Assembly: GCA_020633075.1 (NCBI GenBank)
Contig: JACKEI010000002.1
Span: 496,001 to 560,000 of the forward strand
Length of the DNA: 64,000 bases
DNA from: Sandaracinaceae bacterium
Lineage (GTDB): Bacteria > Myxococcota_A > Polyangia > Polyangiales > Houyiibacteriaceae
Reading direction: 5' to 3'
Shown: positions 34,817 through 46,083 of the stretch, piece after piece
Layout: each line of letters opens with the position of its first letter
Position numbering within the stretch: the stretch's first letter is position 1
Made by a program: the position numbers and the translations under genes
Notes under the pieces: generated by a model
The model's database searches: none
Told to the model about the DNA's origin: nothing
Seen by the model: the letters and a program-made list of their open reading frames with translations, nothing else

Positions 34817-37800
34817 GAGCGCCTCCGGAAGCCCAGCAGCCCCGCGCAAGCGAGCAGGGTGAGCCACACAGGAGGCTGGGCCGGGCTCCCTCCTGCTGCG
34901 CAGCTGGCGGTGCGCAGTCCTGGCGGCGCGCACTCGCGCAGCGCTTCGTTGCACGTGTTCGACGCCTCGCACATGACGGGCTCGCCGGCGGTGCAGACGC
35001 CCGCCTGGCAGGTGCTGTCCCCGTTGCAGTACAGGCCGTCGTCGCACGACACGCCATCGGCCCGCGTGCGGTCGTCGCTGCAGTTCTGCGAGGCGCCGTC
35101 GCAGGTCTCGGCCACGTCGCACTCGCTGGTGGCGGGCCGGCACACGCTCAGCCGCGGCCGCAGGCGGTCCGTGGGGCAGGCGGCCTCGCTGCCCGTGCAG
35201 AGCTCCTCCACGTCACACACGCCGCGCGTGGGGCGGCAGACCTCGCCACCCGGGCGCAGCGCGTCCGCCGGGCAGCTGACGTTCGAGCCGTCACAGTACT
35301 CGGTGATGTCGCAGGGGCCCTGCGCGAAGCGGCAGATGTAGGTGCTGGGCTGGCGGGCGTCCGGAGGGCAGGCGGGCAGCACGCCGTCGCAGTACTCGGC
35401 CGCGTCGCAGACGCCCGCAATGGACCTGCACATGAACCCAGAGGGGCGCAGGGCGTCGACCGGGCAGTCCGTGGAGATGCCGTCGCAGTACTCGCTGGTG
35501 TCGCAGGGGCCCGCCGACGCGCGACACTGGGCCGAGGCCGGGAGGATGGTGTCCGGCGGGCAGAGGTCGCTCACGCCGTCGCAGGTCTCGGCGCGGTCGC
35601 AGGGGCCGGCCGCGGCGCGGCAGGTCCACGTGGAGGGTCGTCGTTCCGTGGTCGGGCACGCAGCGCTGGTGCCGTTGCACGCGTCGGCCACGTCGCAGGG
35701 GCCGGTGGCGTTGGCTCCGCACTGTACGCCCGCAGGCGTGCGCACGTCGGCGGGGCACGCGCCCGTGACGCCGTCGCAGGCCTCTGCCGGGTCACAAGGA
35801 CCGAGCGTGCCGCGGCACTCGGTGCCTGCCGCTCGCGGCGTACAGATGCCGTCCGCGCTGGCTCCGGCGGCCGCGCTGCACACCTCGCACACGCCGCTGC
35901 AAGGCTGGTTGCAGCACACTCCGTTCACACACACACCGCTCGCGCAGGCCCAGGGGTCGGAGCAAGCGCTGCCGACGGGGCCGGTCTGGCCGATACGCGT
36001 CTCGATGAGCCGCGCGTGGACGCGCACCGAGTGGATGGCATCGACGTCCACGTAGCGTTGATAGACCACCAACGCCTGACCGAAGCCAATGGAGGAGAGC
36101 TCGGGGTTGCGTTCGATCTCGGGGTCGTCCGAGATGGTAGCCGGGGCCGTGTCGATGAGGACGCCCGTGCTGGTCACGCGATGCCCGACGAGGTTTCCGG
36201 ACTTCTCGTACACCACCAGGTACTCGTCCCCGGTGTGCACCACCTCCGGGTTGGAGGCGCCGCTGCTCTGGATGAGAAACGCGGCGCCCCCGGGAGAGCC
36301 GTTGGACAGGATGTGCTGACCATACAGGCGTCCACCCGAGCTCTGGTCCATGAAGACGGCGAGGTGGCCGACTCCGCTCCCGCCGTACGCGGCCGCCAGC
36401 TGGTAGACGTAGTAGGCGTCCGCGAGGGTCCGGGACGTGCCACTTACGCTGGTGACGAGGCCGCGGCCGCTCGACGGGACGTAGACATAGCCGCCTTCGG
36501 TCGGGATGAAGTCCGTCGAGACCCCCGTGCTGAACAGCGTGGTGGCGCTGCCCGTGGGCCCGGACGAGCCCCGGATGTACGAGCTCACCGACGACCCGCT
36601 GCGAACGAAGACCCGGTAGTTCGAGCCGCTCCGGATGACCTCGGGAGACGAGCGCAGTGGCTCGTCGACCAACAGGCTGCCCGCGGTGGTGGTCGCCACC
36701 CAGGTCGTGAAGACGTTGGTGGAGTACTGCCAGTTCGCCGCCTGCAGCGCGAACAACCAACCGCTCCCGTTGGAGGCTACTCGCAGGTGCTGGGGCCCCG
36801 TGATGGCGCTGCTGAAGATGCTGTTGCGGGTGCCCTCGAAGGTCCCGTCCGAGTAGAGCTGCGCGTACTCCACGGAGCCTACGCCGCGCGCGTCGTAGGT
36901 CAGCCACGCGGCCATGTAGCGGTTGCCGTTGGACGCCGCTTGCGGGAGCGAGTGATAGGGCGACGAGAAGCCCGCGTAGCGTTGGTCCCACCAGCTGGCC
37001 GTCGTCCGAGCCGTGACCACGACGTCGAACTGACTGTCGTTCGCTCCCGTCGCCTCGTACGCGATGACACCCACGTTCCCCGCGCCTGAGGCATCGGGAT
37101 AATACGCGCGCGTGCCGACCGTGACCTCGGTGCCCACGGTCGGGCTCGTGATCTCCACCCGCGCCACTTCGTAGACGCCCGCGTTCGTGCGGTGCCAGGT
37201 GAGCTGATAGGCGCCGTGGGAGAAGGCGATGGCGGGTTGGTCGTCCGTCGCTCCGCGCGTGACCCGTGCGTCGGTGCCGGGGCTAACCGTCCCGTCCGTG
37301 AGCACGGTCACACCGCGTACCGAAGCGCTGGTGGTGTCTCGGTAGACGAGCATGCCGGTCGGGCCGCCGAACGCGAGGGCTGGGCGCAGCTGATCGCCTG
37401 CCGTGGTGACCAACGCCACGGGGGCTGGATCGAGGGGCGCGCCGACGGTCGGGATGCGCAGGCCGTACAGGTCCCGGTCGGCGCCGCGCGCGTCGCTGAA
37501 GACCACCTGGTAGGCGCTCCCGTTGAACGCCACGGCCGGGTCCCGTTGGTCGAAGGTGTCGTCCGTCACGAGCATGGGTACGGGATCCAGCAGCGTTCCG
37601 TCCGTCCCGATCCGCATGGCGCGGAGGTCACCGTCACCGTCTGCGTCGTCCACCCACGTCACCAGGAACTGCCCGTTGGAGCCAGCGACATCCACGGCCT
37701 CTGGGTCGCCGCCGACGAAGAGCTGTAGCGGTGGATCGTCCAGCAGACCGGCCGCGACCGAGACGCGCGCCGCGTACACGATGTTCGACGTGGCCCAGGC

Positions 37801-38838
37801 CACCAAGAAGGTGTCGCCGCTGGCGGCACACTCCACCCACAGGTCGGTCCCCGTCAGGCGGCCCGGGCCGATCTCGATGGACGCGAGGTCCACGGCGGTC
37901 ACGTTGTTGACGCGCGTGGCGAAGACATGCGGGGAGGCGCCCCCTTTGCGGTAGTCGCTCCAGGCCACCAGCGAGCGCGTGGCGCCCATGGCGACGCAGG
38001 CGTGGCGCTGGTGGTACCCCGCGGCCGACGGGTACTCCGCAGGCAAGCGAGACTCCGCAGAAACCACCGGGTCCAGCACGGCAGGCCAGTGCGTCTCGGC
38101 GAGCACCTCCGCCGGAACGCGGTAGTGAATGTTGCCGTCGCGGAACTCGGCTGGGACCGCCACCCGTGTGGGGCCGTGGATCCACGTCGCGTGGCTGTAG
38201 TACAGGGACTCTGTGCCGTCCGGGCTCACGAAGCGCAGGCCGCCGGGGTGATCCACGGGGGGCGACGCGAGCTGACCGATGGGTACGACGACGTCCAGGT
38301 CCCCGTCGCCGGGCGGTTCACTGGGGAACGCCCAGCTCTGCTCCACGCCCCGCTCACTGTTGTGCCAGCGCTCGGTGTATGCGCCCGCGGCGCGTACGTA
38401 GTCGCCGCTGTTGGTCACCTCTCCCTGCGCCGGGACGCCCAAGCTCAGCGTGCCTCGCTGCAGGCGCGCTGGTGCGATGCGAAGCTCGAAGCCCTGAGCC
38501 TGACCGACTGCCGCGACCTCCACGTGCACGGCATCCGCTTGCACGCGGACGCGATGACTCACGCCCTCTGCGCGGAGGCCCGCGTCGTCCGAACGGAAGG
38601 CGAAGGGAGCGGACGTGAGGTCGATGGGCGGGCCCACCCGCAACGGGACCGGCGTGGGCGCGGTGGCTGCGTCGGGCGCGCCGTCTTCCGCTGCGGTGTG
38701 GCTCTGGCTGCAGCTCGCCAAGAGGGCGCCCGTCGCCACCGCGCACGCGATGAACACCGCGTCGGCGGCGGCGTGACGGACGCGACGGCGTACGCTCAGG
38801 CCTTCCCTGGGGGGGGCGGGGGGTCTGCTGCAGTCCAT
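34813..38838 (-). CDS. Giant lipoprotein with beta-sheet repeats and 8 disintegrin-like Cys repeats
   Basis: A 1341-residue exported protein. The leader ends in a lipobox GALLASCSQ (cysteine near residue 43). A beta-sandwich-like part (about 60-290) is followed by a long series of WD/kelch-like strands (FLVTWVDDADGDGDLRAM, LAFGGPTGMLVYRD) to about residue 990. Residues about 1010-1265 hold eight units of about 32 residues of the form GPCD.aE.CDG...CP.D....C. The C-terminus has a hydrophobic helix ending GLLGFRRRS, like a sorting tag. The GAGGAG SD lies 6 bases before the ATG. It opens an operon with a small Cys-rich lipoprotein and a serine protease. A surface-attachment or ligand-binding role is inferred. 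Confidence 0.82.
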   Translation of the reverse strand: MDCSRPPAPPREGLSVRRRVRHAAADAVFIACAVATGALLASCSQSHTAAEDGAPDAATAPTPVPLRVGPPIDLTSAPFAFRSDDAGLRAEGVSHRVRVQADAVHVEVAAVGQAQGFELRIAPARLQRGTLSLGVPAQGEVTNSGDYVRAAGAYTERWHNSERGVEQSWAFPSEPPGDGDLDVVVPIGQLASPPVDHPGGLRFVSPDGTESLYYSHATWIHGPTRVAVPAEFRDGNIHYRVPAEVLAETHWPAVLDPVVSAESRLPAEYPSAAGYHQRHACVAMGATRSLVAWSDYRKGGASPHVFATRVNNVTAVDLASIEIGPGRLTGTDLWVECAASGDTFLVAWATSNIVYAARVSVAAGLLDDPPLQLFVGGDPEAVDVAGSNGQFLVTWVDDADGDGDLRAMRIGTDGTLLDPVPMLVTDDTFDQRDPAVAFNGSAYQVVFSDARGADRDLYGLRIPTVGAPLDPAPVALVTTAGDQLRPALAFGGPTGMLVYRDTTSASVRGVTVLTDGTVSPGTDARVTRGATDDQPAIAFSHGAYQLTWHRTNAGVYEVARVEITSPTVGTEVTVGTRAYYPDASGAGNVGVIAYEATGANDSQFDVVVTARTTASWWDQRYAGFSSPYHSLPQAASNGNRYMAAWLTYDARGVGSVEYAQLYSDGTFEGTRNSIFSSAITGPQHLRVASNGSGWLFALQAANWQYSTNVFTTWVATTTAGSLLVDEPLRSSPEVIRSGSNYRVFVRSGSSVSSYIRGSSGPTGSATTLFSTGVSTDFIPTEGGYVYVPSSGRGLVTSVSGTSRTLADAYYVYQLAAAYGGSGVGHLAVFMDQSSGGRLYGQHILSNGSPGGAAFLIQSSGASNPEVVHTGDEYLVVYEKSGNLVGHRVTSTGVLIDTAPATISDDPEIERNPELSSIGFGQALVVYQRYVDVDAIHSVRVHARLIETRIGQTGPVGSACSDPWACASGVCVNGVCCNQPCSGVCEVCSAAAGASADGICTPRAAGTECRGTLGPCDPAEACDGVTGACPADVRTPAGVQCGANATGPCDVADACNGTSAACPTTERRPSTWTCRAAAGPCDRAETCDGVSDLCPPDTILPASAQCRASAGPCDTSEYCDGISTDCPVDALRPSGFMCRSIAGVCDAAEYCDGVLPACPPDARQPSTYICRFAQGPCDITEYCDGSNVSCPADALRPGGEVCRPTRGVCDVEELCTGSEAACPTDRLRPRLSVCRPATSECDVAETCDGASQNCSDDRTRADGVSCDDGLYCNGDSTCQAGVCTAGEPVMCEASNTCNEALRECAPPGLRTASCAAGGSPAQPPVWLTLLACAGLLGFRRRS
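35040..35810 (-). repeat. Eight coding repeats of about 96 bases in the giant lipoprotein gene
   Basis: In-frame units encode GPCDPAEACDG, GPCDVADACNG, GPCDRAETCDG, GPCDTSEYCDG, GVCDAAEYCDG, GPCDITEYCDG, GVCDVEELCTG and SECDVAETCDG, each followed by a CP.D segment. They are diverged in DNA, so the array is old and unlikely to expand or contract easily. Confidence 0.8.
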
Positions 38839-38929
38839 GACGGCTCCTCGACTCGGGTCAGCGCATTGTTGCCGCAGCCGGCGCGGCTGTCTACGCGAAG
38901 CCGGCAGCCGTGGTCTGTTTCACGCGGTG

Positions 38930-40252
38930 TCAGCGCAGGGTCACGCGGGGGCCTCGCAGCATCTGGTCCCACCAGGCACGCTCGTCCGGTCGATGTGTGA
39001 CGAAGAGCAGGGTGCTGCGCGACTGGGTACCGAGCGAGCGCACCAGCTCCAGCACTCGGGCGCGGTTCTCGGCGTCCAGACCTGCCGTGGGTTCGTCCAG
39101 CACCACCAGCGGCGGGACCTTGATGGCGGCGCGCGCGACCAGCAGCAGGCGCTGCACGCCGAACGAGAGCTCGCGGAAGGGGTCGTCGGGGCGCAGCCCC
39201 AGGTCCAGCCAGCGCAGCCACTGCTGGGCTCTCGCGCGGGCGCGCGGGCCGGGTGTCTCGTAGAGCCCGATGCTGTCGAAGAGCCCGCTCAGCAGCACGG
39301 TCTCCACGCTCGCGCTCACCCGGTAGTCGCGGTGCAGGCGGCCGCTCACCAGGCCCACGCGCCGCTTGACGTCCCACACGCTCTCGCCGCTGCCGCGTCG
39401 CCGCCCGAAGAGCGTGAGGTCGTTGGCGTAGGCCTGCGGGTGATCCCCCGTGAAGAGCTCCAGCAGCGTGGACTTGCCGGACCCGTTGGGGCCCTCGATG
39501 AGCGTGTGCTCGCCCGCGCGCACCGTGAGGTCGAGACCGTCGAAGATCACGTGCTCTCCGTAGGCGACCCGCCCGCTGCGCAGGACGATCAGCGCCTGCC
39601 CGGGCGCGAAGCCGGTGTCGTCTGCGTGCCAGGGCCCGTCGTCCACCGGCGGCGGGAGGTGTGCGCGAGCGGCCTCGGGAGCGTGGGCCAGCCAGGCGTC
39701 CAGCGGCCCACGGAAGACCTCGGCCCCACCGGGCCCCAGCACGCGCACCTCGCGCACGAGCTCGAGCGGAAGCAGCCTGCGCGTGTCGCTGTGCGACGCC
39801 ACGAAGGTGCCCACCACCAGCACCGCGGTCTCGGCGGCCACGAGCGCGAGCGCGTCGCGCAGCTCGGCACACGCGGCGTGGTCCAGGCCCTCGAAGGGAT
39901 CGTCCAGGACAATCAGCGGAGGCGCGGCGGCCAGCGCCCGCAGCAGGAGCACCTTGCGCGACTCGCCGGTGGAGAGCTGGCGGTAGCCTCGGGAGCCGAG
40001 CTCCGACAGGCGCAGCGCCCGGTAGAGGGGGTGCGCGCGCCCGGCGTCGCCGAGCAGGTCGTGCACGGTCTTGCCCAGGTCGGCGCCCCCGCGGAAATTG
40101 CTCTCGTCCTCTGCCAGCTCGCGCTCGTAGAAGGCCTGCTGCGTCTCGGCGGAGAGCAGCTGCGCGCCCGGCGTGGTGTCCGCCAGATGTTGGGCGGCGC
40201 TGGACTTGCCCGAGCCGTTGGGGCCCGTCAGGAGGTAGACGCCAGGGAGCAT
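38930..40252 (-). CDS. Tandem ABC ATPase protein (ModF-like)
   Basis: A 440-residue soluble protein with two ABC ATPase domains and no membrane helices. Domain 1 has Walker A GPNGSGKSS (near residue 10), signature LSTGESRKV and Walker B LIVLDDPFEGLD. Domain 2 has GPNGSGKST (around residue 258), LSFGVQRLL and LVVLDEPTAGLD with a TLLFVTHRPDE switch. The layout resembles ModF, a cytoplasmic molybdate-linked ATPase of unclear role. No permease gene is nearby. The ATG at 40252 is the first residue of the first domain; the longest frame adds 75 residues of unlikely composition. It ends 91 bases after the giant lipoprotein start. Confidence 0.86.
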   Translation of the reverse strand: MLPGVYLLTGPNGSGKSSAAQHLADTTPGAQLLSAETQQAFYERELAEDESNFRGGADLGKTVHDLLGDAGRAHPLYRALRLSELGSRGYRQLSTGESRKVLLLRALAAAPPLIVLDDPFEGLDHAACAELRDALALVAAETAVLVVGTFVASHSDTRRLLPLELVREVRVLGPGGAEVFRGPLDAWLAHAPEAARAHLPPPVDDGPWHADDTGFAPGQALIVLRSGRVAYGEHVIFDGLDLTVRAGEHTLIEGPNGSGKSTLLELFTGDHPQAYANDLTLFGRRRGSGESVWDVKRRVGLVSGRLHRDYRVSASVETVLLSGLFDSIGLYETPGPRARARAQQWLRWLDLGLRPDDPFRELSFGVQRLLLVARAAIKVPPLVVLDEPTAGLDAENRARVLELVRSLGTQSRSTLLFVTHRPDERAWWDQMLRGPRVTLR

Positions 40253-40283
40253 GCGCGCGAGTGTGCGGGCCTCGCGACCAGCG

Positions 40284-41696
40284 TCAACCGCCGGGCCCGA
40301 TGTCCGACCCCACGCTGCGCCCCTCGTCCGAGACTGCGCGCTGGCGACCGTGCTCGCGGGTGGTGTGTGCGACCCACGCGAGGTTGGCGAGGCGCGCTGC
40401 GGCACGTCCACGCACGCGTGTGAGCGGCGCGTCGGCGTGTGCAGCGAGGGGTGCGTGGCCCTCTGCGTCCGCCGCACTCCGCCCTCGTCCTGCCGCGTCG
40501 CCGGGTGCGCTGACAGCCGAGGCGTCCGTGGCTGCGGTGCGGGCGGCCTCGGCCAGCACGTCCAGCGATTGCAGCGAGCCGTGCTCGTCGAAGGGCCCCA
40601 GCTCGCGCAGCACCGGCTTGAGCAGGCGCATGCGGTGGGGCCGCCCGGTGGCGTCGTGCATCAGGCTGGGCGTGCTGCGGTTCCACGCCAGGCCCACGTC
40701 TCCCGGCCGCAGGTACGCGTCGAGCGCCGCCGCCAGCTCCGCCGGGGCGATGGCGCTCTCGAAGTCCTCTGGGCGCAGCCCGAGCGTCGCCAGCGCCTCG
40801 GCGTCTGGGAGGCCCTCCACGGGCCGTACCAGCCGCTCGAAGGTCTCTCCGGTGGCGAGGCGCATGGCCACCAGCTGCAGCAAGGGCCCCGACTTGGCCG
40901 GCCCCGCAGAGGCGGGGGGCAGCGCCTCCGCGTAGAGCCCCACCAGCCGCTCGGCGTCCTCGGCCAGCCAGCGCGGCACGCCCTTGTAGCGCCGCTCCTT
41001 TCGCACGCGCTTCTGGCGCTTGGGGCGGCCCGCGGCGCGCGCGCGCTGGTGGTGCGCGATCTGCGTGTCCACCAGGGCGTCGAACGCGCTCAGCAGCCCC
41101 TCGAAGCCTTGCGTGTCCGGCTCGAGGATCCGTAGGGCCAGCAGCACCGACTCCAGCGTGGACACGTACTCCGGGCGCGGCTCGCGCCGGATGCGGTAGC
41201 GGCTGGGCGTGTCCGGGGAGAGCTGGTAGTGCGGCAGCTGCGCCAGCCAGGGGTGCGCTTTGTACAGCCCGCGGGCCTGGCTCCACGTGCCGTCCAGCAC
41301 CAGCAGGTGCCGCGGCTGCGCGGAGACGGGGACGTGCTCGAGATCGAGCGCGTCGGGCCGTGGGTAGAGCAGCCCCGTGCCGGAGGGCAGGGGCAGGGGC
41401 ACGTCGCGCTCGCGCGCTCCCGTGAACGCCACGATGACCTCCGAGTTGACCAAGCCCAGCTCCACGAAGCGCGCGGTGCCGAGAGGGTGAGCGCGCTCCC
41501 GCGGGTGCTGCAGCACGGACACCCCCACCCGGTTGTGCACCGGGGTGATGTCCGCGCACACGCAGGTCACCTGCGGCTTGAAGCACACGAAGCAGGTCTC
41601 GCGGTGGCTCGGTGGTGCCTCCGCCGTCGCGTTGGTCGCGTCGGTCGCCGCTCTCGCGAGGGCCGCGTCGTGTGTCTCGGGGGTCTCGGAGGTCAT
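40284..41696 (-). CDS. DTW-domain protein (tRNA-uridine aminocarboxypropyltransferase type) with C-terminal extension
   Basis: A 470-residue protein. Residues about 35-50 carry a CFVCFKPQVTCVC zinc-ligand cluster, and LLVLDGTWSQARGLYKAHPWL contains the DGTW motif (around residue 150) of the DTW family. Known members (TapT in Escherichia coli) transfer an aminocarboxypropyl group from S-adenosylmethionine to a uridine of tRNA to make acp3U. The DTW domain of about 220 residues is followed by about 230 further residues that do not match anything I recall, with a Lys/Arg-rich segment PKRQKRVRKERRYKG. The start has a GGTC context with weak SD. It is divergent from the Dabb gene. Confidence 0.82.
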   Translation of the reverse strand: MTSETPETHDAALARAATDATNATAEAPPSHRETCFVCFKPQVTCVCADITPVHNRVGVSVLQHPRERAHPLGTARFVELGLVNSEVIVAFTGARERDVPLPLPSGTGLLYPRPDALDLEHVPVSAQPRHLLVLDGTWSQARGLYKAHPWLAQLPHYQLSPDTPSRYRIRREPRPEYVSTLESVLLALRILEPDTQGFEGLLSAFDALVDTQIAHHQRARAAGRPKRQKRVRKERRYKGVPRWLAEDAERLVGLYAEALPPASAGPAKSGPLLQLVAMRLATGETFERLVRPVEGLPDAEALATLGLRPEDFESAIAPAELAAALDAYLRPGDVGLAWNRSTPSLMHDATGRPHRMRLLKPVLRELGPFDEHGSLQSLDVLAEAARTAATDASAVSAPGDAAGRGRSAADAEGHAPLAAHADAPLTRVRGRAAARLANLAWVAHTTREHGRQRAVSDEGRSVGSDIGPGG

Positions 41697-41747
41697 CGCG
41701 CGAAAGGTCTGTACCGGACGCGGCGTTCTTTGGCTACGATCGGGCCC

Positions 41748-42035
41748 ATGATCACCCACGTCGTGCTCTTCAAGCTCAAGGACCGCAGCGAGGACGCGGT
41801 CGAGGTCACTCGCCAGGTGTTGCTCGCCATGAAGGGCAAGATCCCGGAGCTGCGCAGCATCGAGGTCGGCGCCGACCAGCTCCACAGCGAGCGCTCGTAC
41901 GACATCGCCCTCATCACCCAGCACGAGAGCTGGGCAGAGCTGGATGCGTATCAGGTGCACCCCGTCCACCAGGGCGTCGGCGTGCACATGAAGCAGGTCG
42001 TCGAGCGAGCGGTGTCAGTCGACTACGAGTCCTGA
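41748..42035 (+). CDS. Dabb-family (stress-responsive alpha/beta barrel) protein
   Basis: A 95-residue protein of the dimeric alpha/beta barrel (Dabb) family. It opens with MITHVVLFKLKDRS, has RSIEVGADQLHSERSYDIALITQH in the middle, and VHPVHQGVGVHMKQVVERAVSVDY at the end; the His in HPVHQ and the Phe-containing first strand are family features. Members act in stress response or as ring cyclases; activity is not predictable here. It is 51 bases from the divergent DTW gene and convergent with valS. A hairpin between it and valS (42037-42058) may end both transcripts. Confidence 0.88.
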   Translation: MITHVVLFKLKDRSEDAVEVTRQVLLAMKGKIPELRSIEVGADQLHSERSYDIALITQHESWAELDAYQVHPVHQGVGVHMKQVVERAVSVDYES

Positions 42036-42036
42036 A

Positions 42037-42058
42037 GGGGGCCCGCGGCGACGCCCCC
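42037..42058. terminator. Possible bidirectional hairpin between Dabb gene and valS
   Basis: GGGGGC (42037-42042) and GCCCCC (42053-42058) form a 6-base stem with a 10-base GC-rich loop in the 29-base gap between convergent stops. No T tract follows on either strand, so this is a weak terminator call. Confidence 0.35.
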
Positions 42059-42064
42059 GCTGTC

Positions 42065-44908
<2,844 letters not shown>

Positions 44909-44969
44909 GGCGTGTCTTGTGCGCTGGACGCCCCGAATCGTCAACACCCTCGCGGCGCCAAAAAGAAAC

Positions 44970-44996
44970 GACGCCCGGGCGGAGAGCGCGGGCGTC
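44970..44996 (-). terminator. Intrinsic terminator of the receiver-protein gene
   Basis: On the minus strand an 8-base stem (GACGCCCG / CGGGCGTC) with an 11-base loop is followed by TTTCTTTTTGG. It lies 45 bases after the stop of the receiver gene (45041) and 62 bases before the valS start, insulating the two genes. Confidence 0.75.
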
Positions 44997-45040
44997 GGAC
45001 TTCGGTTGGCGACGACGGGGCGGAACCCCGGCGCACGAGC

Positions 45041-45964
45041 TCACTCAGCGGTGAGCCGCTTGATCTCTTCTTTGATGAGCGCCTCGGCGAGCTCCGGCAC
45101 CACTTCCCAGACGACCTGCTCGATGACTTCGCGGGACAGGGCCAGCACGCCGCTCACCTGGTCGGCGCTGAGACCGAGGCCGGCCAGCTTGGCGGCCATG
45201 TCGCCGCTCGGGGCGGTGACACGCGCGGCGGGCGCGGGGGCGGGCATGGCCGCGATGGTGGTGGAGGAGGGGGAGCGCGCCGGCGCGGTGGCCGGGGCTG
45301 CGGCGCCCGTCACCGAGGGGCCGTCGAAGGCGGCGGTGCTGCGCGGCGCGCGGACCGCCGACGCAGCGGGAGCCGCGGGCGCTGCCGGCTGGGCGGCTGG
45401 ACGAGGCTGCACGGGCGCGGCCGGCGTGGGCGGCTTGGGGGCCACCGCAGCTGGCGTCGGTGGGGCCACCGCGGCCGGCGTCGGTGGGGCTACCGGTGCG
45501 GGAGCGGCTGCGGGTGCGGCAGGCGCGACGGGTGCGGGCGCCGCAGCGACGGGCGGGGCGGCTGCCACCGCGGGCGCGGAGCCTGCGGAGGCCCGCCGCG
45601 CGGCGACCACCGAGTTCGTCTTCTCGATGACCACCTTGCTGTCGAAGGGCTTCAGGATGTGGTCGTCCACACCGCACGCCTTGGCCTTGGCGTCGTCGTA
45701 GGGGTGATGCTGACTGGCCATCACGATGACCGCCGTGCGGGACAGAGACGCCTCGGCGCGAATCGCGCGAGCCACCTCGTACCCGTCCACGCCGCTCATC
45801 GACGCGTCGGCGAAGACCAGATCGGGGACGGCGGCCTTGGCTTTCGCGATGGCATCCTCTCCGTTGGTCACGGTGAGCACCTCCGCGTCCTCGCCCGCAA
45901 AGGTCATCTTCATGATGGTGCGCATCGTCGCGCTGTCGTCGACCGCCAGAATCTTCAGAGCCAC
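45041..45964 (-). CDS. Receiver-domain response regulator with Ala/Pro linker and RomR-like C-terminus
   Basis: A 307-residue protein. The N-terminal receiver (1-120) has DD at 9-10, the phosphoacceptor Asp in DLVFADASM (about residue 52) and the Lys in ILKPFDS. The usual Thr/Ser after strand 4 is replaced (VIVMASQHH), as in some myxobacterial and Geobacter receivers. A low-complexity Ala/Pro/Val linker (about 125-230) follows. The C-terminus carries LSREVIEQVVWEVVPELAEALIKEEIKRL, a helix with the same layout as RomR, the polarity regulator of Myxococcus. This likeness is from memory and not a homology search. The GTG start has AGGAGAG 5 bases upstream. A sigma-54-like promoter lies 55 bases upstream. 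Confidence 0.8.
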   Translation of the reverse strand: MALKILAVDDSATMRTIMKMTFAGEDAEVLTVTNGEDAIAKAKAAVPDLVFADASMSGVDGYEVARAIRAEASLSRTAVIVMASQHHPYDDAKAKACGVDDHILKPFDSKVVIEKTNSVVAARRASAGSAPAVAAAPPVAAAPAPVAPAAPAAAPAPVAPPTPAAVAPPTPAAVAPKPPTPAAPVQPRPAAQPAAPAAPAASAVRAPRSTAAFDGPSVTGAAAPATAPARSPSSTTIAAMPAPAPAARVTAPSGDMAAKLAGLGLSADQVSGVLALSREVIEQVVWEVVPELAEALIKEEIKRLTAE

Positions 45965-46018
45965 AGTTGCTCTCCTAACGCCCCGTATTTCGAGGTGAAA
46001 TTACGTGGCCCTTGGTAA

Positions 46019-46035
46019 CGCGAGATGCGTGCCAA
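46019..46035 (-). promoter_or_regulatory. Candidate sigma-54 promoter of the receiver gene
   Basis: On the minus strand the sequence TTGGCACGCATCTCGC has the invariant GG at -24 and GC at -12 separated by 10 bases, and differs from the usual TTGGCACG-N4-TTGC at one base of the -12 box. Transcription would start near 46007, leaving a leader of about 43 bases that contains the AGGAGAG SD. Promoter use is inferred only. Confidence 0.5.
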
Positions 46036-46083
46036 GGTCAAGAAAGTCGAGGAACCAAATGGCCGACCCCTCCGGAGGCGCGC

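Noticed and set aside
35040..35810. Regular cysteine repeats of about 96 bases as a CRISPR-like array
   Set aside because: Repeat units are diverged, in frame and encode a disintegrin-like protein; no identical repeats with unique spacers.
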